DNA of 64,000 nucleotides from Streptomyces coeruleorubidus (GTDB lineage: Bacteria > Actinomycetota > Actinomycetes > Streptomycetales > Streptomycetaceae). Location: NCBI RefSeq assembly GCF_028885415.1, contig NZ_CP118527.1, positions 4,650,001 to 4,714,000 on the forward strand, in the 5' to 3' direction. This document shows, in pieces, positions 1 to 11,044 of the stretch. Below the pieces are notes generated by a model. It made no database searches, was not told the DNA's origin, and saw only the letters and a program-made list of their open reading frames with translations. Made by a program: the position numbers and the translations under genes. Numbering within the stretch: position 1 is the first letter of the stretch; every line of letters starts with the position of its first letter.

Positions 1-546
1 ACGGTGTACCGGCGGTTCCCGAGCAAGGACGTCCTGGTGCGGCGGATAGCCGAGGAGGAGACCTCCCGGCTGACCGACCAGGCGCGTGCGGCGCTCGGGC
101 AGGAGGACGAGCCGTGGTCGGCGCTGTCGCGCTTCCTGCGGACGTCGGTGGCCTCCGGCGCCGGGCGGCTGCTGCCGCCGCAGGTGCTGCGGGTCTCGGT
201 CGAGGAGGAGCGTGCCGGTCAGGCGCGGGTGCCGCAGCAGCGCATGCAGCCGGGCTCGGCGGAGCTGCGGCTGGTGCCGGAGGAGCCGGTGGCGGTCGCC
301 TCGGTGCCGGCTTCGGCGGTCGCGGCGGAGGACGACGCCGGGGCGTCGGCGCTGCTCCAGGTCGTGGGTCAGCTCGTGGAGCGGGCGCGTACGGCGGGTG
401 AGCTGCGGGCGGACGTGTCGGTGTCGGACGTGCTGCTGGTGATCGCGACGGCCGCGCCCTCGCTGCCGGACGCGGCACAGCAGGCGGCCGCGTCGGCGCG
501 GCTGCTGGACATCCTGCTGGAGGGGCTGCGGTCGCGGCCGGCGTGA
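1..546 (+). CDS. TetR-family transcriptional regulator, C-terminal part (5' end outside window)
   Basis: The reading frame is open from the first base and ends at TGA 544-546. The first residues (TVYRRFPSKDVLV) are the end of a TetR/AcrR helix-turn-helix: the recognition helix 'GVGTVYRRFPSK' with the strongly conserved YRRFPSK. The rest is an alanine-rich helical ligand/dimer domain of about 165 residues, which is normal for the family. The upstream DNA-binding half lies before the window, so the start cannot be placed. By gene order next to the sigma factor and the AfsR-like gene it may be the orthologue of AtrA (SCO4118), the activator of actII-ORF4 and other antibiotic regulators. That is inference from synteny and was not proven by sequence comparison, so no symbol is given. 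Confidence 0.85.
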   Translation, partial: TVYRRFPSKDVLVRRIAEEETSRLTDQARAALGQEDEPWSALSRFLRTSVASGAGRLLPPQVLRVSVEEERAGQARVPQQRMQPGSAELRLVPEEPVAVASVPASAVAAEDDAGASALLQVVGQLVERARTAGELRADVSVSDVLLVIATAAPSLPDAAQQAAASARLLDILLEGLRSRPA

Positions 547-1058
547 GGCCGGGCGGGCTGCGGGAACGGGTGGACCGTCGAGCGGCCCGGTCGGCTTTGC
601 CGGTCGGCTGGGCCGGGCGGACCGCACGGGTGGCTTTGCCGGTCGACGCACGGGGGCGGCTTTGCCGGTCGGACGCACGAGCGGCTTGCCGGTCGACGCA
701 CGAGGCTGCTGAGCCGGTCGAACGCACAGGGCTGGGCCGGTCGATGCACGAGGCTGCTGGGCGGGTCGGACGCACGAGCGGCTTGCCGGTCGACGCACGG
801 GGCGGCTTTGCCCGTCGGACGTACGGGGCTGCTGAGCCGGTCGAACCACCAGTCGGCTGAGCCCGTCGGTCGTTCCGGTCGGTTTCCGGGCCGGGGCGAC
901 AGGGGATCATTCCCCGAACGAGTGACGACCAGTACTGGCGTGCGGTAAACCCCGACGGATGAGTGATGGTCCGGACTGCGGGGTTCTGACCAAAAGCCAA
1001 TATGGCACTCTGACCGGGTGGTCTGGACGTGTTGGGCGGCTGGCGGGGGCTTTCCGCG
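547..1058. other. Intergenic region with tandem repeats and the sigma-gene promoter region
   Basis: About 510 bases without a convincing gene. The first two thirds are the degenerate tandem repeat described separately. The last 150 bases are less GC-rich and hold a short palindrome (GGGGATCATTCCCC, about 902-915) and a direct repeat CTGACC (about 988 and 1012) around the sequence AAAAGCCAATATGG. These are the only promoter-like or operator-like elements seen ahead of the sigma gene. No clear -35/-10 pair is assigned. Confidence 0.5.
582..870. repeat. Degenerate ~25-bp tandem repeat array
   Basis: About ten imperfect copies of a unit of 24-26 bp with the core GGCTTTGCCGGTCGACGCACG. Copies start near 607, 632, 658, 683, 708, 732, 757, 783, 808 and 834, drifting most at both ends. 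Variable positions alternate between TTTGCC, TTGCC and TGAGCC in the left half and between GACGCACGG and GACGCACGA in the right half. The period is not a strict multiple of three and all frames through it are low-complexity, so it is unlikely to encode protein. It lies directly downstream of the TetR gene stop. Confidence 0.75.
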
Positions 1059-3058
<2,000 letters not shown>

Positions 3059-3062
<4 letters not shown>

Positions 3063-6000
3063 CGGCTTTCGGCTCGGTGCGAGTTCTCGGTGGCGTACGA
3101 GTTCTCGGTGGTGTACGAGTTCCGCGCCTGGTCCAGCTCGCGCAGGATGTCTTCCGCGGTGAGGCTCGCGCCCCGGGCGCGCTCCGACTCGCACCGGGCA
3201 GGACCCAGGGCGGCGCGGGTGGCTGCCCCGATCCGTTCCGCCTGGGCGTGCTCCAGGTTGGGGCGGGGACGGTCGGCACACCAGCGGTCCCCGGCACCGA
3301 GCAGCCGTGCCGCGCGCGGGAAGTCGCCGAGGTCGGCCAGCAGTCCTGCCGCGCTGTCCACGACCGTGGCCCGGATCATCTCGGAGCACCGCTTGTCCAC
3401 GGCCTCGCGCAGGGCTCCGGTCACCTTGGCCAGGGCGGGCTCCGGGCCGGACTCGCTCGCCGTGACCATGGCGTCGACCAGATCCAGCATCACCACGAAC
3501 TGGGGCGGCGGTGTGCCGCGCTCGGCGTCCGCGCGCGCCGCCTCGCACAGCTCGCGCGCCCGGGCGGTGTGCCCCTCGTCGGACGCGATCTGGGCCCGCA
3601 GCAGCAGGATGAACGCCTTGGCGTCCGCCACGCCGTACTGGTCGGCGGCGGCGCTCGCCTCGTCCAGCGCGGCCAGCGCGGCCGGGCGGTCTCCCGCGCG
3701 GTAGGCGATCTCGGCGAGCCGGGCGATGAGGAAGGGCGACTCGGTGTACGCGCCCACCTCGTAGGCGAGCCGCAGCGCCTCCTCGTACTCCCCCTTGGCC
3801 TCCTCGAAGCGGCCGCGGGCCATCGCGGCCTCGCCGGCCGCGCCGCACACCTGGGCCCGCAGCCAGCGGTCACCGGCGCGGCGGCTGAGGACCCGCAGTT
3901 CCGCGAGGTCGTCGTCGACGCCGTCCAGGTCGCCGGGTGCGTCGACGACCATGTGCGTACGGAACATCAGGGCGACGGCGGTCTCCCAGTCCCCGCCGTA
4001 GGTACGGCAGTTGGCGACGGCGGAGTCCATGACGGCCCGGAGGTCGCTCCGGTCGCCCACGTGGGAGGACATGATCGGGCAAACAAGCCCCGGGATCCGG
4101 GCCGCCCGTGGGCCGCCCTCCTGGAAGTAGGCCCACACCCGCTCCACGTACGGCCGCCGCTCGCTGACGAACGCCTCCGCGGACCCGGCTTCGGTCACGA
4201 AGAGCAGATGCAGGATGCGCAGATCCATCCGCAGGGCGTGCAGCGGATGTGCCGCCTCCCCGCCCGGCGCGGCGAGGAAGTGGTCGACGGGATCGGGCAG
4301 GCCCGGCACGCCGTCGGACGGCACACGCCCGGCGGCATCCCTCACCACGCCCAGCCGCAGGATCCGGTCGAGCCACTCCATGCCCTCGTGCCGGTAGTTG
4401 CGCAGCCACCAGAACCAGCCCATGGCCAGGACCAGAGCGCCGGCCTCCTGCTCGTCCCCGGCGGTGAGGGCCCGGTCGAGGGCCGCGCGGATGTTGTCGA
4501 GCTCGGTCTCCAGACGGGAGACCACAGCAGTTGCCCGGCGGAGCGCAGCAGCGGGTCGGCCCGCTCCACCAGCGCACGCACCCACGCCCGGTGCCGGCGC
4601 TCGGCCGCGGCACGCAGCGACGGAGCCTCGGCAGCGCGCTCGACGGCGTACTCGTGGATGGTCTCCAGCATCCGGTACCGCATGCCGGCGGAGCGGCCCG
4701 AGCCGTCCTCGTGGTTTGTGCCGTCCGGGTCCTCTGTCCCGCCGGGTGCCGCGACGACGAGGGACTTGTCGACGAGCGCCCCGAGCAGCTCGGCGGCGGG
4801 CCCGGTGCACACGGCCTCCGCCGCCGCGATGTCCCAGCCGCCCGCGAACACGGACACCTCGCACAGCACCGACCGCTCGGCCTCGTCGAGCAGGTCCCAC
4901 GACCAGTCGACGACGGCACGCAGGGTCTGCTGGCGGGGCAGGACCGTACGGCTCCCGGAGGTCAGGAGGCGGAAGCGGTCGTCGAGCCGGTCGGCGATCT
5001 GCCGGGGCGTGAGCAGCCGGAGCCGGGCCGCGGCCAGCTCGATGGCGAGCGGCAGTCCGTCCAGGCGGCGGCAGATCTCCGCCACCGCCCGCTCGTCACG
5101 GAGCACGGCGTCCGCGTCGGGGCGGACGGCAGCGGCGCGCTCCGCGAACAGCCGGCGGGCTTGGTCCGGCCGCAGGGGCTCCACCGGACGCACCAATTCG
5201 CCGGGCACGCCCAGGGGTTCGCGGCTGGTGGCGAGGATCGTGAGCCCCGGGCAGCGGGTCAGCAGGGTCTCGGCGAGGTGGGCGGCGGCGCCGATGACAT
5301 GCTCGCAGTTGTCGAGGATCAGCAGTTGGCTGCGCGGGGCGCAGTACTCCACGAGCAGGGCGACGGGGTCGTCCTGCACGGCCGTCAGCTCGCTGGTCAT
5401 CAGCACGGTCTCGCGCAGACCGAGCGCGCTGACCACCGCTCCCGGCACCGCCTCCGGCCGATCCAGCGGGGCGAGCTCGGCCAGCCACGCCTGTGGGAGC
5501 CCGGCGGCGGCTTCCTCGGCGAGGCGGGTCTTGCCGGAGCCGCCCGGTCCGGTGAGGGTGACGAGTCGGGCCCGGTGCACATCGGAACGGATGGCGGCGA
5601 TCTCGGGTTCCCGGCCGACGAACGAGGTCAGACGGGGACGGATGTTCCCGGTGCGCCCGGGCGGGGCGGGCGCCGGTATCTCGCTCCTCGTCTCGCTCCT
5701 CGCGGCCGACGCGAGCAGGTCGGCGTGGAGGGCGCGCAGGTGCGGGCCGGGGTCGGTGCCGAGGTCCTCCGCGAGGGCGTGGCGGGCGGACTCGTACGCG
5801 GCGAGGGCGTCGGCTTCGCGGCCGGTGTCGCGCAGGGCGCGGATCAGGAGGGCGTGCAGCGGTTCGTCGTACGGGTGTACGGCGGTCAGTTCCCGCAGTT
5901 CCGGTACGACGTCCGGCGCGCGGCCGAGCCGTAGGCGGGCCTCTGCTCGGGCCCGGGTCGCCTCCAGGTGCGTGGCCTCCGGGCGGGTGGCGGCGGTGCG

Positions 6001-6420
6001 GTCGGGGAGGTCGGCGAGGGCGGGGCCGCGCCAGAGGGCGAGTGCGTCGTCGAGGTGCCGCTCCGCCAGGGCGGGGGCGTCGGCGGCGAGGGCGTCGGTG
6101 CCCTGCTGGACGAGCCGTTCGAAGACGAAGAGGTCGATGTCGTCCGGCGTGGCGGCGATGCGGTAGCCGCCGGTGTCCGATGTCACGGCGTCCTTGCCGA
6201 GTGCGCGGCGGAGGCGGCCGATGAGGGCCTGGAGTGCGGCGTGGGCGTCCTGGGGTGGGTCGTCCGTCCACACCTCGTCGATCAGCGTCTGGGGTGGGGT
6301 GACGTGGGAGGGGCGTAGGGCGAGGGCGGTGAGCAGGGCGCGGAGGCGGGGGCCGCCGACGGGTACGGCTGTGCCGTGCTCGTCTTCTGCCGTGGTGACG
6401 CCCAGGATTCTGTACCGCAC
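3059..6420 (-). pseudogene. AfsR/SARP-type regulator (BTAD-ATPase-TPR) interrupted by a single frameshift
   Basis: A full-length large regulator of about 1,120 codons, except for one lesion. From GTG 6420 the first part shows a winged-helix Trans_reg_C domain ('RLRALLTALALRPSHVTPPQ'), a BTAD domain (about 95-245) and an ATPase with Walker A GPGGSGKT and Walker B LLILDNCEH. At about 4522 the frame is lost right after 'AGQLLW'. The homologous continuation 'SRLETELDNIRAALDRALT' and the TPR-rich C-terminus continue in the neighbouring frame down to TAA 3061-3059. Inserting one base after the TGG codon would restore QLLW-x-SRLETELDN, the usual family sequence. Such proteins regulate secondary metabolism or development. 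Either the sequence has a one-base error or the gene is freshly inactivated, since both halves are otherwise intact. The start is uncertain: no strong ribosome site, and an in-frame ATG exists at 6492. Confidence 0.8.
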
Positions 6421-6562
6421 CGGGTCATTGTCGCTGGGGTGGGGTGAGGGGCGGGGGTTTTTTGGGCGGGGTTGCTGTCGCGGGAGTTGCACAACCCGGC
6501 GTTTCGAGGAACTCGGCGGTGTTGCTGGGGCCGGGTGGGCACCTCCCAGGCCCTTAAGGCAC

Positions 6563-6588
6563 TGGGGGAGGCACGACTGCCCGCAGCT
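6563..6588. repeat. Dispersed 26-27-bp repeat, copy 1
   Basis: The sequence CTGGGGGAGGCACGACTGCC followed by CGCAGCT recurs with two differences at 12291-12316. This copy lies ten bases beyond the stop of the asparagine-synthetase-like gene, between it and the start of the AfsR-like gene. Both copies are at 3' ends of genes. Confidence 0.7.
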
Positions 6589-6597
6589 AAGCGGGCG

Positions 6598-8712
6598 CTA
6601 CACCCGCCGCACCCCGGCCCCCGCCCCCAACGCCCCCCGCTGCGGTGCGATCCCCGCCGGTACGGCCCGCTGCCGGGCGGGTGTGCCCGTCCAGCAGGTG
6701 CCGCGGCGGGACAGCAGGCGGCGGAGCCACAGCTCCAGGGAGACGAGGTCGGCGAGGCCGTCCAGGGGGAGGGGTTCGCCGGCCGCCGCGGAGCGCAGGG
6801 CCTTGCGGACCACCCGGGCCTCGATCAGACCCGCCTCCGCGAGCAGCGGCGTGTCGAACAGGGCGACCAGGGAGTCCGCCGCCACCCTCAGCCCCGTACG
6901 CGCCGCGGCCGCCGCCGTCGCCTGGGTCGGGGCGCCCCACCCGGGCGGCAGGTCCCGGACCCCGGCTCCTTCCAGCACCGTACGCAGGATCGCCGCCCGC
7001 GCCCCCGGCCGCACCCGCAGCGCCTCGGGCAGCGCCCGGGCCGCGCGCACGACCTGGTTGTCGAGGAACGGCGCGTGCAGCCGCTGGAAGCGGATCTCCG
7101 CGGCCTGCTCCAGCACCCGCAGGTCCGCCGCATACCGCGCCAGCGCCGCACGCGCGCGGAAGTCACCCGGACGCTGCCCCGGCCCCACCAGCTCCGACCG
7201 GTGCGTCGCCGCCTGAAGACGAACCGATACTTCAGCGAGCGCCTCACCGGTCAGCCAGCGCGCCGCCGGCCCGGGTCTGCCCCAGGTCAGCGCGGCGAGC
7301 GAGGCCTCCACCGCACCCCCGGGCGCGTCCAGATCGTCGTCCGTACGGTGGTCGAGCAAGCGCTCGGCCAGCGATTCCAGCCCCGCCCGGTACGTCGTAC
7401 GGGACAGCCGTCGCGCCGCCGCGTACACGCGCGCGGGGACCAGCACCGAGCCGTCCGTCCTGGCCAGCGCCGCGACGGGCCGCACCAGATGGCGCCGCTT
7501 GCGGTCCATCAACAGGTCGGCCAGACGCGCGGGATGGGCGTCCAGGACCTGTCGCGCACCGTAGCCCGTGAAGTGGTCCGCGCTGCCGGCCGCCAGTCGC
7601 GCCCGGTGCCGGGCCGCCGTCACCAGGGACGCGCCCGGCTCGTCCGTCAGCGGCCCCTCCAGGTCGGCGTACGGAAGGGTCTCCTCACCGCCGGCCACGA
7701 CGACATGGTGCAGACGCGGGTTCGCCGCCAGCGCACCCGCCCGCTCCAGCTCGGCCTCGCGCCCCGCGACGGCCAGGTCGTTGAAGGTGACGGCCAGCAG
7801 CCGCTCCCCCGCGCCCGTGCCGTGCCCCAGCACCGTGCCCGGCATCCCGGGCAGGCCCGCGGCCAGCAGCGCGAGCGTCCCCGAGGCCGGCCCGCCGGAC
7901 AGGTCCGCACCGATCCCCGGCACCGGCATCCCGCGCGCGGCACGCCGCTCGGCGGGCCCCATGCCGGGCACGGGCCCGGGGTCGATGTCCGCCCCGGGGA
8001 CGTGCCGCGGCGCGGACAGCCGGGTCCGTACGGCCTCCACGAGCGCGTCGCGCACGGCGTCGACCGCGCTGTCGGGATCGGCCGAAGGCGCCGCCACCGC
8101 CAGCGAGGCGACCGGTTCGTACCCGGCGATCTCGCGTGCCCCGGCGCGCAGGATCAGTGCATGCCCCGGCGGAATGCGCTTCACGCCGTCGTACGGCGTG
8201 GAGTCGTGAAGCGCGGCGGGCACGTCAGGGGCGGCCAGCAGCGCGGCGAGGTGCCCGAAGTCGAGGTTGGCCTCGATGAGGTCGGCCAGCGGCAGTGCGG
8301 CCGTCGCATACGCCGTGCCGCCGGCCCAGGGGGTGTAGAACACCGGCCGCGCGCCCGCGAGGTCGCCGCAGACGGTGACCCTCCGGCCGACCTGCACGAT
8401 CGCGGTGTAGCTCCCCGGCCAGGCGGTCAGATGCCGAAGCGCCCCGCCGCGCGCGGCGAACAGCGCGACGCGCAGCTGCTCGTCGGTGGCGCCGCAGATG
8501 CCGAGGACGGCGATGCGCGTCCGGTCGTCGGCCTTCACGACCCGCACCTCGTCGGGGCGCCAGTCACCGACCGCCCACAGCGGATCGGGGTCGCCCCACA
8601 GGAGTTGGGAGCCCACCGGATGCAGGGTCTCGCCGTCGGATCCCGTGGCGCCCGCCGAGCCGGCAGCGACGGCTCCCGCGGCGGTGCTGCTCCATCCCAC
8701 CAACCACCGCAT
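6598..8712 (-). CDS. Asparagine synthetase B-like protein with degenerate catalytic motifs
   Basis: A 704-residue protein with the two-domain layout of AsnB-type enzymes: an N-terminal Ntn-hydrolase (glutaminase) fold and a C-terminal ATP-pyrophosphatase synthetase domain. The chain starts MRWLVGWSS, so the catalytic Cys2 of true glutaminases is absent. The PP-loop, normally SGGxDS, reads LSGGPASG, keeping the glycines but losing the aspartate. The distal part keeps the family sequence 'RLHAPFLDNQVVRAARALP', the equivalent of the AsnB 'R.PFLD..vv..a..lP' element. It therefore probably does not make asparagine from glutamine. Similar proteins are found as lasso-peptide cyclases and as unassigned conserved Streptomyces proteins. 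No precursor peptide or leader peptidase is seen nearby. ATG 8712 is preferred; an in-frame ATG at about 8766 would add 18 residues. Confidence 0.8.
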   Translation of the reverse strand: MRWLVGWSSTAAGAVAAGSAGATGSDGETLHPVGSQLLWGDPDPLWAVGDWRPDEVRVVKADDRTRIAVLGICGATDEQLRVALFAARGGALRHLTAWPGSYTAIVQVGRRVTVCGDLAGARPVFYTPWAGGTAYATAALPLADLIEANLDFGHLAALLAAPDVPAALHDSTPYDGVKRIPPGHALILRAGAREIAGYEPVASLAVAAPSADPDSAVDAVRDALVEAVRTRLSAPRHVPGADIDPGPVPGMGPAERRAARGMPVPGIGADLSGGPASGTLALLAAGLPGMPGTVLGHGTGAGERLLAVTFNDLAVAGREAELERAGALAANPRLHHVVVAGGEETLPYADLEGPLTDEPGASLVTAARHRARLAAGSADHFTGYGARQVLDAHPARLADLLMDRKRRHLVRPVAALARTDGSVLVPARVYAAARRLSRTTYRAGLESLAERLLDHRTDDDLDAPGGAVEASLAALTWGRPGPAARWLTGEALAEVSVRLQAATHRSELVGPGQRPGDFRARAALARYAADLRVLEQAAEIRFQRLHAPFLDNQVVRAARALPEALRVRPGARAAILRTVLEGAGVRDLPPGWGAPTQATAAAAARTGLRVAADSLVALFDTPLLAEAGLIEARVVRKALRSAAAGEPLPLDGLADLVSLELWLRRLLSRRGTCWTGTPARQRAVPAGIAPQRGALGAGAGVRRV

Positions 8713-9539
8713 CGCCGCCTCCACAGGCTGTGGACAACCAGTGCACCGTACGAACCGGTTCACCATGCTGCCATGAAGGAAGCGTTCCAGAGTGTGCCCG
8801 CGCCGCTTGCGCTCCGCCGAACGCGCCCCGGCGGAGCCACCCACGCCGCCCCGAACACCCACGAACGCCCCGAACTCCCCCATGCCACAGGAAGAGACGG
8901 GCGCAGAAGGCGGCAGTGAAGACGGAAGGGAAGACGGAAGGGGAAGACTGCGGCGGAGGCGGCAAGAACAGAAGGGACGGTCAGGAGACAAGGCACGTCA
9001 GCGACACGTCACCAGTACGACTGCGGCGCGAATGCGCCCCCGATTCGCGCCCCAAATACGCCCGACGCGCCCTCAAGTACCGTGGTCGGAGGCCTGATAC
9101 CCCATCGCCGACGGGGTCGATTTTCGGCCAAATCCCTGTCACGCACGCAGCGTCGAACACTCTCCGTACAGGCTCTGCGTACCACCGCACGGTCGCGCAG
9201 TCCGGGAGGCGGAGCACGCCTCCCGGACCGTTCCGCCGCCCGCGGGGATGGAGGCGGCGGCATCCCCCAGCCCACTGGATCCAGTACAGCGGGCCGACCC
9301 ACGCAATGACCATGGAACCGCTCCCGCGATGGCCGGAGAAGAGCGCACAGGCAGGCGCATGGCCACACAGTGGGAGCACACCGCAACAGCCCGTATCTGA
9401 ACCGCACTTCAGTACGGACCACAATCCCGCCAACCGGAACAATGCCCCTTAACGCTTGGGATGCGGCGAACTACGCTGGGTTTACGAATGCCGCGTGGTT
9501 ATGCCAACGTCGGCAGCCGTCTGTGTCGAGGGGTGGCGC
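8713..9539. other. Long divergent intergenic region without a convincing gene
   Basis: About 830 bases between two divergent genes. Composition is mixed: a purine-rich run (about 8885-8990), a less GC-rich stretch (9030-9180) and a strong hairpin at 9201-9229. Open frames here show no family resemblance and poor GC-frame bias. The last 100 bases (AT-richer, 'ACGCTGGGTTTACGAATGCC') probably carry the promoter of the sporulation-associated gene. The size and hairpin suggest a long leader or a small RNA. Confidence 0.5.
9201..9229. terminator. Strong hairpin (terminator-like) inside the divergent intergenic region
   Basis: A perfect 12-bp inverted repeat GTCCGGGAGGCG / CGCCTCCCGGAC with a 5-base loop (GAGCA). 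There is no U-run, which is usual for Streptomyces terminators. It lies more than 300 bases upstream of the sporulation gene and nearly 500 from the start of the divergent gene, so it does not end any gene listed here. Confidence 0.5.
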
Positions 9540-10964
9540 ATGTCCAGGGAGCAACGCGGGCCGAACGAAAAACTCGGCGCCGTTCTCGCCCTCGCGGGAA
9601 TCTCGAACGCAGGCCTCGCGCGGCGCGTCAACGATCTTGGCGCTCAGCGAGGACTGACGCTTCGCTATGACAAAACGTCGGTGGCGCGCTGGGTGTCGAA
9701 GGGCATGGTGCCGCAGGGTGCTGCGCCGCACCTCATCGCCGCCGCCATCGGCCAGAAGCTCGGCCGCCCGGTGCCGCTGCACGAGATCGGTCTGGCGGAC
9801 GCGGACCCCGCGCCCGAAGTCGGCCTCGCCTTCCCGCGGGACGTCGGACAGGCGGTGAAGTCGGCGACGGAGCTGTACCGCCTCGACCTCGCAGGCCGCC
9901 GCGCCGGTTCCGGCGGCATCTGGCAGTCGCTGGCCGGATCGTTCGCGGTGAGCGCGTACGCAACGCCCGCCTCACGATGGCTGATAACCCCGGCCGACAG
10001 TTCGGTAGCGCGTGACGTGGGCCCCGGCGAGGACTCCGGCGCACCGCTCAAAGTCGGCCACAGTGATGTGCAGAAGCTGCGGGAGGCCGCCGAGGACGCG
10101 CGGCGCTGGGACTCCAAGTACGGCGGCGGCGACTGGCGTTCGTCGATGGTCCCCGAGTGCTTAAGGGTGGAGGCGGCTCCCCTGCTGCTCGGCTCCTACT
10201 CCGACGAGGTCGGCCGGGCCCTCTTCGGCGCCTCCGCCGAACTCACCCGGCTCGCGGGCTGGATGGCCTTCGACACGGGCCAGCAGGAAGCGGCCCAGCG
10301 CTACTACATCCAGGCGCTGCGCCTGGCGCGCGCGGCGGCGGACGTCCCCCTCGGGGGCTACGTCCTGGCCTCCATGTCCCTCCAGGCCACCTACCGCGGC
10401 TTCGGCGACGAGGGCGTGGACCTCGCCCAGGCCGCCCTGGAACGCAACCGCGGGCTTGCCACCGCCCGCACCATGAGCTTCTTCCGCCTCGTCGAGGCCC
10501 GGGCACACGCGCGTGCGGGTGACGCCCAGGCGGCCGGCGGCGCCCTGAAGGCGGCCGAGAGCTGGCTGGAGCGCGCCCGCCCCGGCGACAACGACCCGAG
10601 CTGGCTCGGCTTCTACTCCTACGACCGTTTCTGCGCCGACGCGGCCGAGTGCTACCGCGACCTGAAGGCCCCACGCCAGGTCCGCCGCTTCACGGAACAG
10701 GCCCTGTCGAAGCCCACCGAGGAGTTCGTCCGCTCGCACGGCCTGCGTCTGGTCGTCTCGGCGGTCGCCGAACTGGAGTCGGGCAACCTCGACGCGGCGT
10801 GCGAGCAGGGCGTACGAGCGGTGGAGGTCGCCGGGCGCATCTCCTCGGCCCGCACCACCGAGTACGTCAAGGACCTCCTGCACCGGCTGGAGCCGTACGG
10901 CGACGAACCACGCGTGGTCGAGCTGCGTGAGCGCGCCCGGCCGCTGCTGATGGCTCCGGCATAG
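9540..10964 (+). CDS. Sporulation-associated protein, ORF1590/NsdA-like, with a TTA codon
   Basis: A 474-residue cytoplasmic protein starting [12 protein letters not shown]. The N-terminal 80 residues contain a helix-turn-helix-like segment ('[20 protein letters not shown]' then '[15 protein letters not shown]'). The rest is helical, TPR-like ('[20 protein letters not shown]'). This is the layout of the Streptomyces family that includes S. griseus ORF1590 and NsdA, regulators of sporulation and antibiotic production. The position suits SCO4114. Leucine codon 208 (10161-10163, in PECLRVE) is TTA, which in Streptomyces needs the bldA tRNA, so translation is expected to be late and development-dependent. 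ATG 9540 is chosen because it matches the conserved family N-terminus; an upstream in-frame ATG at about 9501 is less likely. It probably acts in deciding when hyphae sporulate; direct DNA binding is inferred. Confidence 0.85.
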   Translation: MSREQRGPNEKLGAVLALAGISNAGLARRVNDLGAQRGLTLRYDKTSVARWVSKGMVPQGAAPHLIAAAIGQKLGRPVPLHEIGLADADPAPEVGLAFPRDVGQAVKSATELYRLDLAGRRAGSGGIWQSLAGSFAVSAYATPASRWLITPADSSVARDVGPGEDSGAPLKVGHSDVQKLREAAEDARRWDSKYGGGDWRSSMVPECLRVEAAPLLLGSYSDEVGRALFGASAELTRLAGWMAFDTGQQEAAQRYYIQALRLARAAADVPLGGYVLASMSLQATYRGFGDEGVDLAQAALERNRGLATARTMSFFRLVEARAHARAGDAQAAGGALKAAESWLERARPGDNDPSWLGFYSYDRFCADAAECYRDLKAPRQVRRFTEQALSKPTEEFVRSHGLRLVVSAVAELESGNLDAACEQGVRAVEVAGRISSARTTEYVKDLLHRLEPYGDEPRVVELRERARPLLMAPA

Positions 10965-11044
10965 CCGGGCAGGCATGCTGCCGTCCCCGCGTTTGAAGGC
11001 ATTGTCAGTGGCGCAGTGCACTATCGAAGCGGGAGGTGGTGCAG

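Noticed and set aside
582..870. CRISPR array
   Set aside because: Repeats are contiguous, degenerate and about 25 bp long, without unique spacers or cas genes.
6421..6492. Extended N-terminus of the AfsR-like regulator from ATG 6492
   Set aside because: The extra 24 residues are Pro/Gln/Arg low complexity and the family domain starts at the GTG 6420 position; kept only as an alternative.
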